Made by a program: the position numbers and the translations under genes. The notes under the pieces were generated by a model, which was given only the letters and a program-made list of their open reading frames with translations, had not been told where the DNA came from and made no database searches. 64,000 bases of DNA, from positions 2,347,001 through 2,411,000 of the forward strand of contig NZ_CP140706.1 in NCBI RefSeq assembly GCF_034555375.1. The letters are read 5' to 3'. Of the stretch, positions 51,652-60,890 are shown piece by piece (positions within the stretch are counted from its first letter, which is position 1; every line of letters starts with the position of its first letter). The DNA comes from Pseudomonas sp. B33.4. GTDB lineage: Bacteria; Pseudomonadota; Gammaproteobacteria; Pseudomonadales; Pseudomonadaceae.

Positions 51652-53031
51652 TCAACGCGAAAATTGGCTCAGACACTCCTCGATCGAACGCTGCTGTGTC
51701 TCCGCATACAACCCCAACTCATCAATGGTCGTGCGCCCCAACGCCTGCTCAAAAGCCTGCCGATTGGAATGCTCGCCATAATGCGCCTGCGCCGCATCGC
51801 CAAGGTTCGACTGAAAAATCCCCGCCGCACTCACCGGCAGGAAATCTTCGTACACCAACGGTTCCGCTTTCACATAACCATTGCGTAACAAGTCCTCCAG
51901 AGACGAGTCCCCAAGTCCTCCCGCCGCCAACCCTTTTTCCGTGGCGAAATAGCGAAAGTACGCCAACCCTTGTTCACGCATGCCTTCGACACTGTCAGGA
52001 AATTCGCCAAAGTGCTCAGCCATCAGCGCGTTGTAGCGTGCGGCGTTGGCTTCGTTGGGGAAGTCGCCGAGTTCATCGCGTGCGGCATTGAGCAAGCGGT
52101 CATACAGCGCCCGGCCTTTGGGAGTGAGTGCCGCGCCGCGTTGTTCGATTTCGCCGAATCGCGCGCTGTGACTGCCACGGGTTTCGCTTTGATCGGTGAA
52201 GGCGATCGGCTCGTCCAGCGCCTTGAAACTGGTCTGGCGCAACAGGATCGGGCACTGCCGGCGCGGCGGGCCTTCGATGACGGCTTTTGGGGTGATGCCA
52301 TGGGCCGGCATCTGTTCCTGCACGCTGTCGATGTCCAGCGTGCGCGGCGTCAGGTGATTGATGTGCGGGCCTTTGAACGCGACCACGTCGGCGATTAAGC
52401 GGTGTTGGGCGCTCAAGGTCTGATATTGCGCAGCGGTAACCGTGGCGCTGTGGTGCCAGCGAAAGGTTTCCAGTGCCTGTAGGACGAATGCCTCGGCCTC
52501 GCTTTCATTCAGTCCACCCGCGTTTTCAGCTTGCGCGATCAGGCGCAACGCCTCCGAGGTAAAGATCGAACGCTTGGCCAACACGGATTCGGCAAAGGCG
52601 CGCAGTTCCGGATCTTCAATCAATTCCAGGCGCAACAAAGACGTGAACACCCGAAACGGGCTGACTTGCAGGGCCTCCTCATGCACTGCGCGAAAAGCCG
52701 TGGAATGCACCGGCACGCCCGCCGGGGTCAGGTCGTAATAACCCACCGGCTGCATGCCCATCACCGCAAACAGGCGGGCGAGGGTGGCCAGTTCCGTCGC
52801 AGTACCAACGCGGATGGCGCCATGGCGCTCCATGTCCAGCCGCTGAATTTCACCGGTGCTGTCGAGTTGCCGGGCGATGTCTGGCTGACGTGCAAGCACT
52901 TCGTGATTGGTCTGTTCCACCAACTCCATCAGCGCGCCGTACAGCGGCACTTCTTCGCGGTACATGTCGGACATCGCTTTGGAGAAGTGTTGGCGGATCA
53001 GGTCGGGGCTGACGAACGGCTGCACGGTCAT
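51652..53031 (-). CDS. hglS: 2-oxoadipate dioxygenase/decarboxylase (HglS, DUF1338; YdcJ-like)
   Basis: The 459-residue protein has the DUF1338/VOC-like fold. Likely iron ligands: His in VPVHSTAFR (about 110-118), His in FKGPHINHLTPR (about 220-231) and Glu in ARFGEIEQRGAALTPKGRALYD. Known HglS of P. putida turns 2-oxoadipate into D-2-hydroxyglutarate in D-lysine breakdown. The start at 53031 (MTVQPFVSPDLIRQHFSKAM) fits; the open frame to 53100 covers a degenerate REP. No other lysine genes are near; it is next to the glycolate oxidase operon, which makes or uses 2-hydroxyacids, and the gap of 88 bases suggests a separate unit. Confidence 0.85.
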   Translation of the reverse strand: MTVQPFVSPDLIRQHFSKAMSDMYREEVPLYGALMELVEQTNHEVLARQPDIARQLDSTGEIQRLDMERHGAIRVGTATELATLARLFAVMGMQPVGYYDLTPAGVPVHSTAFRAVHEEALQVSPFRVFTSLLRLELIEDPELRAFAESVLAKRSIFTSEALRLIAQAENAGGLNESEAEAFVLQALETFRWHHSATVTAAQYQTLSAQHRLIADVVAFKGPHINHLTPRTLDIDSVQEQMPAHGITPKAVIEGPPRRQCPILLRQTSFKALDEPIAFTDQSETRGSHSARFGEIEQRGAALTPKGRALYDRLLNAARDELGDFPNEANAARYNALMAEHFGEFPDSVEGMREQGLAYFRYFATEKGLAAGGLGDSSLEDLLRNGYVKAEPLVYEDFLPVSAAGIFQSNLGDAAQAHYGEHSNRQAFEQALGRTTIDELGLYAETQQRSIEECLSQFSR

Positions 53032-53119
53032 GAAAAAAATTCCTGCCACGGTCACGGAATGGATGAGGGAAAAGATCGCAGCCTTCTCGCACGCGGGCAA
53101 ACGAAGAATCCTACGAACT

Positions 53120-54340
53120 TCATTCTGCCAACGACTGATCCACCAGTTCGATCCAGTGCATCACCCGCGTGCGGCCGGCACTGGCCAGATGGCTCTGACA
53201 GCCGACGTTGGAGGTGACGATCAGCTCAGGTCGGCCGCTCTCCAGCGCGTTGAGGCGGTTATCGCGCAGTTGCCGGGCCAGCACCGGTTGCGTCAACGAA
53301 TACGTACCCGCCGAGCCGCAGCACAAATGGCCGTCGGGTACGGCGGTGAGATTGAAACCGAGGCGGGTCAGCACGGCTTCCACCGCGCCGCCCAGTTTCA
53401 ACGCGTGCTGCAAAGTGCACGGGCAATGCACGGCAATCCGTCGCTCGCTCGCCGCGCAGACTTTTTCCAGCGGTTCCCGATCGAGTACCTGCACCAGATC
53501 CAGCGTGCGCTCGCTGATTTGCCGGGCCTTGGCCGCATACACCGGATCGTCTTCGAGCAAATGCCCGTAATCCTTGATGAATGCACCGCAACCGCTGGCG
53601 GTCTGCACAATGGCTTCGGCACCGTTTTGCAGGTGCGGCCACCAGGCATCGATGTTCTGCCGGGCGCGGTCAAGGCCTTTGGCCTGGGCGTCGAGGTGAT
53701 AGTCCAAAGCGCCGCAACAACCGGCTTCAGTTACCGGAGTGACGCTGATGCCCAATCGATCCAGCACCCGTGCCGTCGCATCGTTGGTATTGGGTGACAG
53801 TCCCGGTTGCACACAGCCTTCCAGCAACAACACCCGCCGGGCATGACGCAGGGCAGGACGCACACCGGAAAGAGCCAGATGCTTTGGCAGTTTACTTTCA
53901 AGCAAACGCGGCAACAGCGGCCGAAACGTCGTACCCACCCGCAGCAAGCCTTTGAACAACCCTGGATTCGGCGCCAATGCGCGCAAACCCTCGCGCAACA
54001 GACGTTGCGCCGCCGGACGTGGCACCGCGTGATCGACCACCGCGCGGCCAATGTCGAGCAGGTTGTGATAGTCGACACCGGACGGGCAGGTGGTTTCGCA
54101 GTTGCGGCACGACAGGCAGCGATCCAGATGCAGTTGCGTCTGCGCCGTCGCAGGTGCGCCTTCGAGCACTTGTTTGATCAGGTAGATACGCCCGCGCGGG
54201 CCATCGAGTTCATCGCCGAGCAACTGATAGGTCGGGCAGGTCGCGTTGCAGAAACCGCAATGCACGCAGGTGCGCAGAATCTTCTCCGCCTCGGCGGCGC
54301 GGGGCAGTTGTCGCGATTGTTCGCTGAGGGTGGTTTGCAT
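53120..54340 (-). CDS. glcF: Glycolate oxidase, iron-sulfur subunit
   Basis: The 406-residue protein has two 4Fe-4S sites, CVHCGFCNATCP (about 26-37) and CLSCRNCETTCP (about 76-87), and two CCG domains with EAGCCGALDYHLD (about 205) and HLCCGSAGTYS (about 335). It takes electrons from GlcD/GlcE during oxidation of glycolate to glyoxylate. Length fits the family. It begins 2 bases after the glcE stop. Confidence 0.94.
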   Translation of the reverse strand: MQTTLSEQSRQLPRAAEAEKILRTCVHCGFCNATCPTYQLLGDELDGPRGRIYLIKQVLEGAPATAQTQLHLDRCLSCRNCETTCPSGVDYHNLLDIGRAVVDHAVPRPAAQRLLREGLRALAPNPGLFKGLLRVGTTFRPLLPRLLESKLPKHLALSGVRPALRHARRVLLLEGCVQPGLSPNTNDATARVLDRLGISVTPVTEAGCCGALDYHLDAQAKGLDRARQNIDAWWPHLQNGAEAIVQTASGCGAFIKDYGHLLEDDPVYAAKARQISERTLDLVQVLDREPLEKVCAASERRIAVHCPCTLQHALKLGGAVEAVLTRLGFNLTAVPDGHLCCGSAGTYSLTQPVLARQLRDNRLNALESGRPELIVTSNVGCQSHLASAGRTRVMHWIELVDQSLAE

Positions 54341-54342
54341 GG

Positions 54343-55392
54343 CTAGAACTCCGCGTACATGCGCCCGGGGTTGAACAGCCCTTGCGGGTCGAGTTGCGCC
54401 TTGAGTTGCCGGTGATAGCGCAGCAGTGTCCAGGCCAGCGGCTGGAACGGCGAAGAACTAGCCCCGTGGGTGAAGCAGGTGGCATGGCCGCCGAGTTCCT
54501 GAGCGAGAATATGAATGTGCGCCGCGTCGGATTTCAGCCAGCGTTGTGCACCGGCCCAGTCGATCAGTTGCTCGCCGGGCAGATCCAGTGGCCCGAGATT
54601 GTTCGGCAACGACAAGCGCCACAGCGGCAGACCTTCGTTGAAAAAGGCTAGACGTTGCTCATTCAGATCGCGCCAGAACCCTGAATCCAGCGGCTCGCCC
54701 CCGAGGCGTTGATGCGCCGCCGTCACCGAGCCTTCGCCGCCCTCGAGCCGCAGATACAGGCTCTGACCATCGTGACACGCGGCACTGATCGGCAGCGGCT
54801 GCTGGCCCCACTCGGCAAGCTTGGCCAGCGCCCGCGCGCAGTCCATGTCGAGGCGAATGCTTAGGCACTGGCGCGGTTTCGGCAGGACTTTCAGCGACAC
54901 TTCGGTGAGCACGCCGAGGCAGCCATAGCTGCCGGCCATCAGCCGTGACAGGTCATAACCGGCGACGTTTTTCATCACTTCGCCGCCGAAACGCAGGTGC
55001 TGACCGAGGCCGGTGATCACCCGCGTGCCGAGGACAAAGTCGCGCACCGAGCCAGACCACGGTCGTCGTGGCCCGGACAACCCCGTGGCGATCATGCCGC
55101 CGACGGTCGCGCCTTCACCGAATGCCGGCGGCTCGCACGGCAACATTTGTCCGGCAGCGTCCAGCGCCGCCAGCAGCTCGGACAAAGGCGTACCGGCGCG
55201 CGCCGTGACCACCAGTTCGGTCGGCTCGTAACGGACGATGCCGCAGTGGGCACGGGTGTCGAGCACTTCGCCGGCCACCTCGCGACCGAGAAAGGCCTTG
55301 CTGTTGCCACCCTGGATTTTCAGCGGCGTGGCATTGGCCCGCGCTTCGTTGACCTGATCGAGCAGGGCGCTGGCGGCGTCGAAATCGGCCAT
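54343..55392 (-). CDS. glcE: Glycolate oxidase, FAD-binding subunit GlcE
   Basis: The 349-residue FAD_binding_4 protein has VTARAGTPLSELLAALDAAGQMLPCEPP, ATVGGMIATGLSGPRRPWSGSVRDFVLG and GGEVMKNVAGYDLSRLMAGSYG. Length equals the E. coli form. Its ATG overlaps the glcD stop by one base (TGATG), so translation is coupled. Confidence 0.93.
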   Translation of the reverse strand: MADFDAASALLDQVNEARANATPLKIQGGNSKAFLGREVAGEVLDTRAHCGIVRYEPTELVVTARAGTPLSELLAALDAAGQMLPCEPPAFGEGATVGGMIATGLSGPRRPWSGSVRDFVLGTRVITGLGQHLRFGGEVMKNVAGYDLSRLMAGSYGCLGVLTEVSLKVLPKPRQCLSIRLDMDCARALAKLAEWGQQPLPISAACHDGQSLYLRLEGGEGSVTAAHQRLGGEPLDSGFWRDLNEQRLAFFNEGLPLWRLSLPNNLGPLDLPGEQLIDWAGAQRWLKSDAAHIHILAQELGGHATCFTHGASSSPFQPLAWTLLRYHRQLKAQLDPQGLFNPGRMYAEF

Positions 55393-56891
55393 CAGAAACG
55401 CTCCAGTTCGGGGAACGGCAATTGCCCGGCGTGAATGTGCATCGCGCCGAATTCGGCACAGCGGTGCAGGGTCGGAATGTTCTTGCCGGGATTGAGCAGG
55501 CCTTGTGGGTCGAACGCGGCTTTTACTGCATGGAACAGGCTCAACTCATCGCTGTTGAACTGCGCGCACATCTGGTTGATTTTCTCGCGGCCGACGCCGT
55601 GTTCGCCGGTGATGCTGCCGCCGACCTGCACGCACAGTTCAAGGATCTTGCCGCCCAAGGCTTCGGCGCGATGCAGTTCGCCGGGTTGATTGGCGTCGAA
55701 CAGAATCAGCGGGTGCATGTTGCCGTCGCCGGCATGGAACACGTTGGCCACGCGCAATCCGTATTCTTCGCCGAGGCGGGCGATGCCTTGCAGAACCCCG
55801 GGCAATTCGCGGCGCGGGATGGTGCCGTCCATGCAGTAATAGTCGGGTGATAGACGGCCGATCGCGGGAAACGCATTCTTGCGTCCGGCCCAGAAACGCA
55901 CGCGCTCGGCTTCGTCGCGGGCCTGACGCACTTCGGTGGCGCCGGCCGCGGTCATGACCTCGCGCACCCGTTGGCAATCGTCGTGGACATCGGCTTCGAC
56001 GCCATCGAGTTCGCACAGCAGAATCGCCTCGGCATCGACCGGGTAACCGGCGTGGATGAAATCTTCGGCGGCGCGAATGGCGAGGTTGTCCATCATCTCC
56101 AGCCCGCCGGGAATGATCCCCGCCGCGATGATTTCGGCGACGGCGCGGCCGGCCTTTTCCACGGAATCGAAACTGGCCAGCAGGACTTTCGCGACTTGCG
56201 GTTTGGGCAGCAGTTTGACCGTGACTTCGGTGATGATCCCCAGCAAACCTTCGGAACCGGTGAACAAGGCGAGCAAATCGAAACCCGCTGAATCGAGGGC
56301 GTCCGAGCCCAGAGTCAGGCGTTCGCCCTCGATGGTCAGCACTTCGATTTTCAGCAGGTTGTGCACGGTCAGGCCGTACTTGAGGCAATGCACGCCGCCA
56401 GCGTTTTCGGCGACGTTGCCGCCGATCGAACAGGCGATTTGCGAGGACGGGTCCGGCGCGTAATACAGGCCGAAGGGCGCGGCCGCCTGGGAGATCGCCA
56501 GATTGCGCACCCCCGGCTGAACCCGCGCAGTACGGGCAGCGGGGTCGATGTGCAGGATATTGTTGAAGCGCGCCATCACCAGCAGCAGGCCTTGTTCCAG
56601 CGGCAAGGCGCCGCCGGACAACCCGGTGCCGGCGCCACGGGCAACCACCGGGACGTTTTTTTCATGACAGAGTTTGAGCAGGGTTTGCACTTGCTCGAGT
56701 CGACGCGGCAGGGCGACCAGCATCGGCGTGGTGCGGTAGGCGGAGAGGCCGTCGCATTCGTAGGGTTTGAGTTCGTCCTCGCGCCACAAAATGTCGAGGT
56801 CTGGCAGCGTTTGCTGCAATGCCTTGAGCAATTCGGCCTTGTTCACCTGCGGCAAGGGGCCGTCGAGGCGTTCGTCATAAAGGATGTTCAT
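55392..56891 (-). CDS. glcD: Glycolate oxidase, catalytic subunit GlcD
   Basis: The 499-residue FAD-linked oxidase starts MNILYDERLDGPLPQV with GAGG at -9. It has VVARGAGTGLSGGALPLEQG, PSSQIACSIGGNVAENAGGVHCLKYG and the C-terminal AGDGNMHPLILFD and GSITGEHGVGREK blocks of the FAD-linked oxidase family. With GlcE and GlcF it oxidises glycolate (and D-lactate). A longer start at 56912 is less likely. There is no glcC regulator next to it; a REP pair and an unrelated gene lie upstream. Confidence 0.94.
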   Translation of the reverse strand: MNILYDERLDGPLPQVNKAELLKALQQTLPDLDILWREDELKPYECDGLSAYRTTPMLVALPRRLEQVQTLLKLCHEKNVPVVARGAGTGLSGGALPLEQGLLLVMARFNNILHIDPAARTARVQPGVRNLAISQAAAPFGLYYAPDPSSQIACSIGGNVAENAGGVHCLKYGLTVHNLLKIEVLTIEGERLTLGSDALDSAGFDLLALFTGSEGLLGIITEVTVKLLPKPQVAKVLLASFDSVEKAGRAVAEIIAAGIIPGGLEMMDNLAIRAAEDFIHAGYPVDAEAILLCELDGVEADVHDDCQRVREVMTAAGATEVRQARDEAERVRFWAGRKNAFPAIGRLSPDYYCMDGTIPRRELPGVLQGIARLGEEYGLRVANVFHAGDGNMHPLILFDANQPGELHRAEALGGKILELCVQVGGSITGEHGVGREKINQMCAQFNSDELSLFHAVKAAFDPQGLLNPGKNIPTLHRCAEFGAMHIHAGQLPFPELERF

Positions 56892-56912
56892 CTGCGCCTC
56901 ACATCTCGTCAC

Positions 56913-57011
56913 CTTGTAGGAGCTGTCGAGTGAAACGAGGCTGCGATCTTTTGATCTTGTTTTTTACAAGCAGAATCAAAAGATCGCAGCCTGCGGCAGC
57001 TCCTGCACAGG
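56913..57011. repeat. REP pair (BIME)
   Basis: Facing REP units around TTGTTTTTTACAAG; the left one is diverged (CTGTCGAGTGAAACGAGG). It lies between the glcD start and the stop of the hydrolase gene. Confidence 0.88.
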
Positions 57012-57023
57012 ATGTGTTGAGTG

Positions 57024-57950
57024 TCATTTCTGGCTTCCGAGGAATTCGCGATACAGCCGCGCAGTATTCCCCGGCTGTTCAACCATCGGCATGTGCCCGA
57101 CATGATCCCAGACATCCACGCGCAAATTGGCGATGCCCTTGCTCCACACTGGCACGCTGCTGACATCGATCAGCCGATCCTTGCGCCCCCAGAGCAACAG
57201 CGCCGGGCATTTGATGTCGGCCAGTTTCGGCTCCATCGGCGGGCTGGCGCGAAAATCGCGGAAGATCTCTTCCAGTTCATCGCGTTGTTGTTCGTAACGC
57301 TGGGCGATCGCGTCCAGCACCAGGTTCGGCACCCACGGCGGCGATTCCATGGTCATCGCGTAAAACTGGCGAAACTCTTCCCGCGAGTTGATCAGAAACG
57401 GGTTATGCCCGCGCGCCAGATGCCGCTCCATGTCGCTGACCTCGGGCGCGGTGACGCCCGCCGGGTCGATCAGTGCCACCGAAGCGATGCGGTCGGGATA
57501 CGTCGCCGCCAGCCACGCTGCGATGTAGCCGCCCATCGAGTTGCCGATCACGTGGACTTTCTCCACGCCGCAAACGTCGAGCAACTGGATCATGCGTTTG
57601 GCCTGCAACGGAATGTCGTAGCCGCCGCCAGCCTTGAAGCCGGTTTCCCCATGGCCGGCAAGGTCCGGAATGATCACCCGATACTGGCGCACGAAGTGCC
57701 GGGAAAAGCGCAGCCACAGGTTCTTGTCGGCGCTGTAGCCATGCAGCATCAGAATCGCGCTGGCCGCTTCATACGGCCCGCCCTGCCAGGTCGAGACGGT
57801 CATCTCGGCGATCGGCACTTCGATCTTGTGCAATTTGTACAACTTGGCCTCGATGGCCATGTTCAGGTCGTACAGCCAATGACCGACCGCCGGATAACTC
57901 AACCAGCTCCAGGCCACGAAAACCGCGAGGGCGACAAACAGCAAAAGCAT
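57024..57950 (-). CDS. Alpha/beta hydrolase, membrane-anchored, partner of the adjacent Baeyer-Villiger monooxygenase
   Basis: The 308-residue protein has an N-terminal membrane anchor (LLLFVALAVFVAWSWL). Oxyanion motif LMLHGYSADKN, nucleophile GNSMGGYIAAW (Ser about 134), acid in LLWGRKDRLIDVSS and His in HVGHMPMVEQP complete an alpha/beta hydrolase triad. It starts 21 bases after the monooxygenase stop, with an AAGGAAG site, so they share a transcript. It would cleave the ester or lactone formed by the monooxygenase. Substrate unknown. Confidence 0.85.
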   Translation of the reverse strand: MLLLFVALAVFVAWSWLSYPAVGHWLYDLNMAIEAKLYKLHKIEVPIAEMTVSTWQGGPYEAASAILMLHGYSADKNLWLRFSRHFVRQYRVIIPDLAGHGETGFKAGGGYDIPLQAKRMIQLLDVCGVEKVHVIGNSMGGYIAAWLAATYPDRIASVALIDPAGVTAPEVSDMERHLARGHNPFLINSREEFRQFYAMTMESPPWVPNLVLDAIAQRYEQQRDELEEIFRDFRASPPMEPKLADIKCPALLLWGRKDRLIDVSSVPVWSKGIANLRVDVWDHVGHMPMVEQPGNTARLYREFLGSQK

Positions 57951-57971
57951 CGACGTCTTCCTTTTACGTGT

Positions 57972-59426
57972 TCAGGACAGAATGTGGTCGGCCGGTTTCA
58001 GCGCCCGTGTCAAGCGGTGATAGCTGAAACTGAAGCCGGGAAACATCGCGATCACATGACCGCTCTTGCTTTGATACCAACTGTGGCAGCCGCCGGACTT
58101 CCAGACCGTACGCTGCATTTCCCGATGAATCATCTCAGTGTAGGTACGTTCCGCTTCACGGCGCACTTCGATGCTGCGCAGACCTTTCGCCTGCACGGTG
58201 CGAATGCAGTCGAGGATGTAGTTCATCTGCGACTCGATGATGAACAGCGCCGAGGTGTGGCCGATGCCGGTATTGGGGCCGGTGACGATAAACAGGTTGG
58301 GAAAGTCCGGCAGACTGGTGCCCAGATACGCGCGCGGGTATTGCGCCCAGACATCTCTGAGTTGCACGGCGTTTTTTCCACTGACCGGGTAGGAAATCAC
58401 CCCGTCGGTGGCGTCGTAACCGGTCGACCAGACGATCAGATCAACATCGATGTGCTGATCGTCCTGAGTGTTGATCCCGGTTTCGTCGATGGATGCGATG
58501 CCTTGTTCGCGGGTATGCAAGGTCACGTTGGGACGGCTCAGCGCCGGGTAATACGTGCTGGAAACCAGTACCCGTTTACAGCCGATGGTGAAGTCCGGGG
58601 TGAGTTTGTCTTGCAGCACAGGGTCTGGCACCTGGCGTTTGAGAAAGCGCAGGGCGTGCTGCTGGACCATGTGAATCGCCGCTTTCGAGTATTTGAACGC
58701 GATGACCCGGGTTTCGAATTGCCAGTAAATCAGCCAGCGCAACAGCTTGTAGGCGGGTTTCAGGCCGAGCAGCCAGCGCTGTAACGGCCCGAACTGGCGG
58801 TCGGCGCGAGGCAGCACCCAGTGTGGCGTACGCTGAAATACATGCAGTTGTTCGACGTGCGGCGCAATCGCCGGAATCACCTGCACCGCACTGGCGCCGC
58901 TGCCGACGATGGCCACGCGTTTACCCCGGTAGTCGTAGCTGTGATCCCAATTGTTTGTATGAAAATTCTTGCCTTGAAAGCGATCCTGGCCGGGAAAGTG
59001 CGGGATGAGCGGTTGGCTCAGCGGCCCGGTGGCATTGATCAGGAACTGCGCATAAAAGGTGCCTTTGCTGGCGGTGTGCACGGCCCAGCGTTTTTCCGTG
59101 TCGTCCCATTCGACGCGCTCGACATTGGCTTGCAGCTCCACCCGCTGACGAAGGCCGAACTGCTCGATGACATGCTCGGTGTAACGGTGCAGTTCGGCTT
59201 GCCCGGCGAACATCTGCGACCAGCGGTACGGAGCGAAGGAAAGCGAATACAGCGGCGACGGCACGTCCACTGCGGCGCCGGGGTAGGTGTTCTGGCACCA
59301 GGTGCCGCCAAAGAAGTCCCTTCGTTCCAGCAGGCGAAAATCGTCGATCCCGGCCTTCAGCAGGTTGACTGCGGCACACTGGCCGCCAAAACCGCTGCCG
59401 ATGATCAACACTTGAAAGGTGTGCAT
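57972..59426 (-). CDS. Flavin-containing Baeyer-Villiger-type monooxygenase
   Basis: The 484-residue protein has the FAD site VLIIGSGFGGQCAAVNL (residues 6-22), the BVMO fingerprint FQGKNFHTNNWD (about 150-161; F-x-G-x3-H-x3-W-D), the NADPH site VAIVGSGASAVQVIPAI (about 171-187), and the ATG-like VWSTGYDATDG. It should insert oxygen into a ketone to give an ester or lactone, using NADPH and O2. An AGGAGG site precedes the ATG. The downstream hydrolase gene suggests that the ester is opened at once. Confidence 0.88.
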   Translation of the reverse strand: MHTFQVLIIGSGFGGQCAAVNLLKAGIDDFRLLERRDFFGGTWCQNTYPGAAVDVPSPLYSLSFAPYRWSQMFAGQAELHRYTEHVIEQFGLRQRVELQANVERVEWDDTEKRWAVHTASKGTFYAQFLINATGPLSQPLIPHFPGQDRFQGKNFHTNNWDHSYDYRGKRVAIVGSGASAVQVIPAIAPHVEQLHVFQRTPHWVLPRADRQFGPLQRWLLGLKPAYKLLRWLIYWQFETRVIAFKYSKAAIHMVQQHALRFLKRQVPDPVLQDKLTPDFTIGCKRVLVSSTYYPALSRPNVTLHTREQGIASIDETGINTQDDQHIDVDLIVWSTGYDATDGVISYPVSGKNAVQLRDVWAQYPRAYLGTSLPDFPNLFIVTGPNTGIGHTSALFIIESQMNYILDCIRTVQAKGLRSIEVRREAERTYTEMIHREMQRTVWKSGGCHSWYQSKSGHVIAMFPGFSFSYHRLTRALKPADHILS

Positions 59427-59603
59427 GGGCCTCCTTCTTATAGTTGTTTTTCCATTTTGCTCCTTTCATGTATAGCCAAATATTTGCACTGTGTAAGGTG
59501 TTGATGGCGCTCTATTCAGCCCGCTGGCCGGTGATGGCTATTTAACGTCGCCCTGATAGACTCCCATCACATCCGTCCTGCGGTGTGCGTGATCGAGGTC
59601 CTC

Positions 59604-60677
59604 ATGGGAAATACGGGAGGAAAGGGACTTTCATTGGCCAGGAGGCTTTATACGTCGCGAACCCTCGGGCTGTTGCTTGGGCTGCTGTGTGTTTCCGTTG
59701 CGATGTATTCGCTCGATCCGCCGCTGTGGGTCTGGGCACTGATGTTCTTCAATGGCCTGGTCTGGCCGCACCTGGCATTTCAATGGGCGCGTCGTTCCAG
59801 CGTTCCCTATCACGCCGAACATCGAAATCTGTTGATCGACGCGTTTCTCGGCGGTTTCTGGGTTGCCGCCATGCATTTCAATCCGTTGCCCACGGCGACG
59901 ACCATTTCGATGATGGCGATGAACAACGTCGCTATCGGCGGTTCACGCTTTCTATTGGCAGGCTCTGCGACGCAGTTGCTCGGGGTCGGCGTCGGGCTGG
60001 TGGTCTTTGCTCCGGCATTCGTTCCGCAGACCTCGCCTGCGCAAATGTACGCCTGTTTCCCGTTACTACTGCTGTACCCGTTGGCGCTGGGCTGGATCTG
60101 CTTTCGGCAGGCCTACACCCTTGGCCGGCATAAACGCGAATTGCTTGCCCTGAGCCGCACCGACAGCTTGACCGGGCTGCTCAACCACGGCGCCTGGAAG
60201 GATCAACTGGAGATCGCTTTTCAGCGTTGCAAACGGCAGAAGCAGGGCGCAGCGATTGCGTTGATCGACATCGATCACTTCAAGGCGATCAACGACACTT
60301 ACGGCCACGTCGCGGGCGACATCGTGTTGCGCCAGTTGAGCAAGTTGCTCAAGCAGAACCTGCGGGTGACAGACGTTGCCGGGCGTTATGGCGGTGATGA
60401 GTTCTGCGTGATTCTGCCGGAACTGCCGTTGTTCAACGCCGCGCAGGCGATGGAGGCGTTGCGCGAGCGTTTCGCGATTCTGGGTTATGAGCAGAACCCG
60501 GCGTTGAAGGTCAGTTTGAGTATCGGCCTGGCGGCGTACGATCCGGCGCATGCCGACGCGACGCGCTGGCTCAATGATGCCGATCAGGCGTTGTACGAGG
60601 CCAAGGCGAGCGGGCGCAATCGGGTGATGTGCAATTGCGATGACAAGCCCCGGCGAACGTTGCTGGATTCGGTTTGA
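59604..60677 (+). CDS. Diguanylate cyclase with MASE2 membrane sensor domain
   Basis: The 357-residue protein has five or so N-terminal helices (about 15-175) of the MASE2 type (LARRLYTSRTLGLLLGLLC) and a GGDEF domain (about 185-345): LSRTDSLTGLLNHGAWKDQLE, DIDHFKAINDTYGH and GRYGGDEFCVILPE. An RVTD sequence five residues before GGDEF is an intact inhibitory I-site. So it is an active, product-inhibited cyclic di-GMP synthase at the inner membrane. The ATG at 59604 with GAGG before it is used instead of a GTG at 59583. Cyclic di-GMP often drives exopolysaccharide production, but no direct link to the distant operon is seen. Confidence 0.9.
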   Translation: MGNTGGKGLSLARRLYTSRTLGLLLGLLCVSVAMYSLDPPLWVWALMFFNGLVWPHLAFQWARRSSVPYHAEHRNLLIDAFLGGFWVAAMHFNPLPTATTISMMAMNNVAIGGSRFLLAGSATQLLGVGVGLVVFAPAFVPQTSPAQMYACFPLLLLYPLALGWICFRQAYTLGRHKRELLALSRTDSLTGLLNHGAWKDQLEIAFQRCKRQKQGAAIALIDIDHFKAINDTYGHVAGDIVLRQLSKLLKQNLRVTDVAGRYGGDEFCVILPELPLFNAAQAMEALRERFAILGYEQNPALKVSLSIGLAAYDPAHADATRWLNDADQALYEAKASGRNRVMCNCDDKPRRTLLDSV

Positions 60678-60694
60678 CCGCTACACCACACATC

Positions 60695-60789
60695 CCCTGT
60701 AGGAGCTGCCGAAGGCTGCGATCTTTTGACTTTGGTCTTTCTAAATCAAAAGCAAGATCAAAAGATCGCAGCCTTCGGCAGCTCCTACA
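60695..60789. repeat. REP pair (BIME)
   Basis: Facing CTGTAGGAGCTGCCGAAGG units around a loop containing TTTCTAAATC, right after the diguanylate cyclase stop. Confidence 0.9.
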
Positions 60790-60890
60790 CGTGTTCGGTG
60801 GTGATCAGGGAGATGTCGCATTCGGTGTAGAGCCTCGCGCCGATGTCGGGTACGGTTAAATCCCCCCCGACGCGAAACAAGGATCGCTTC

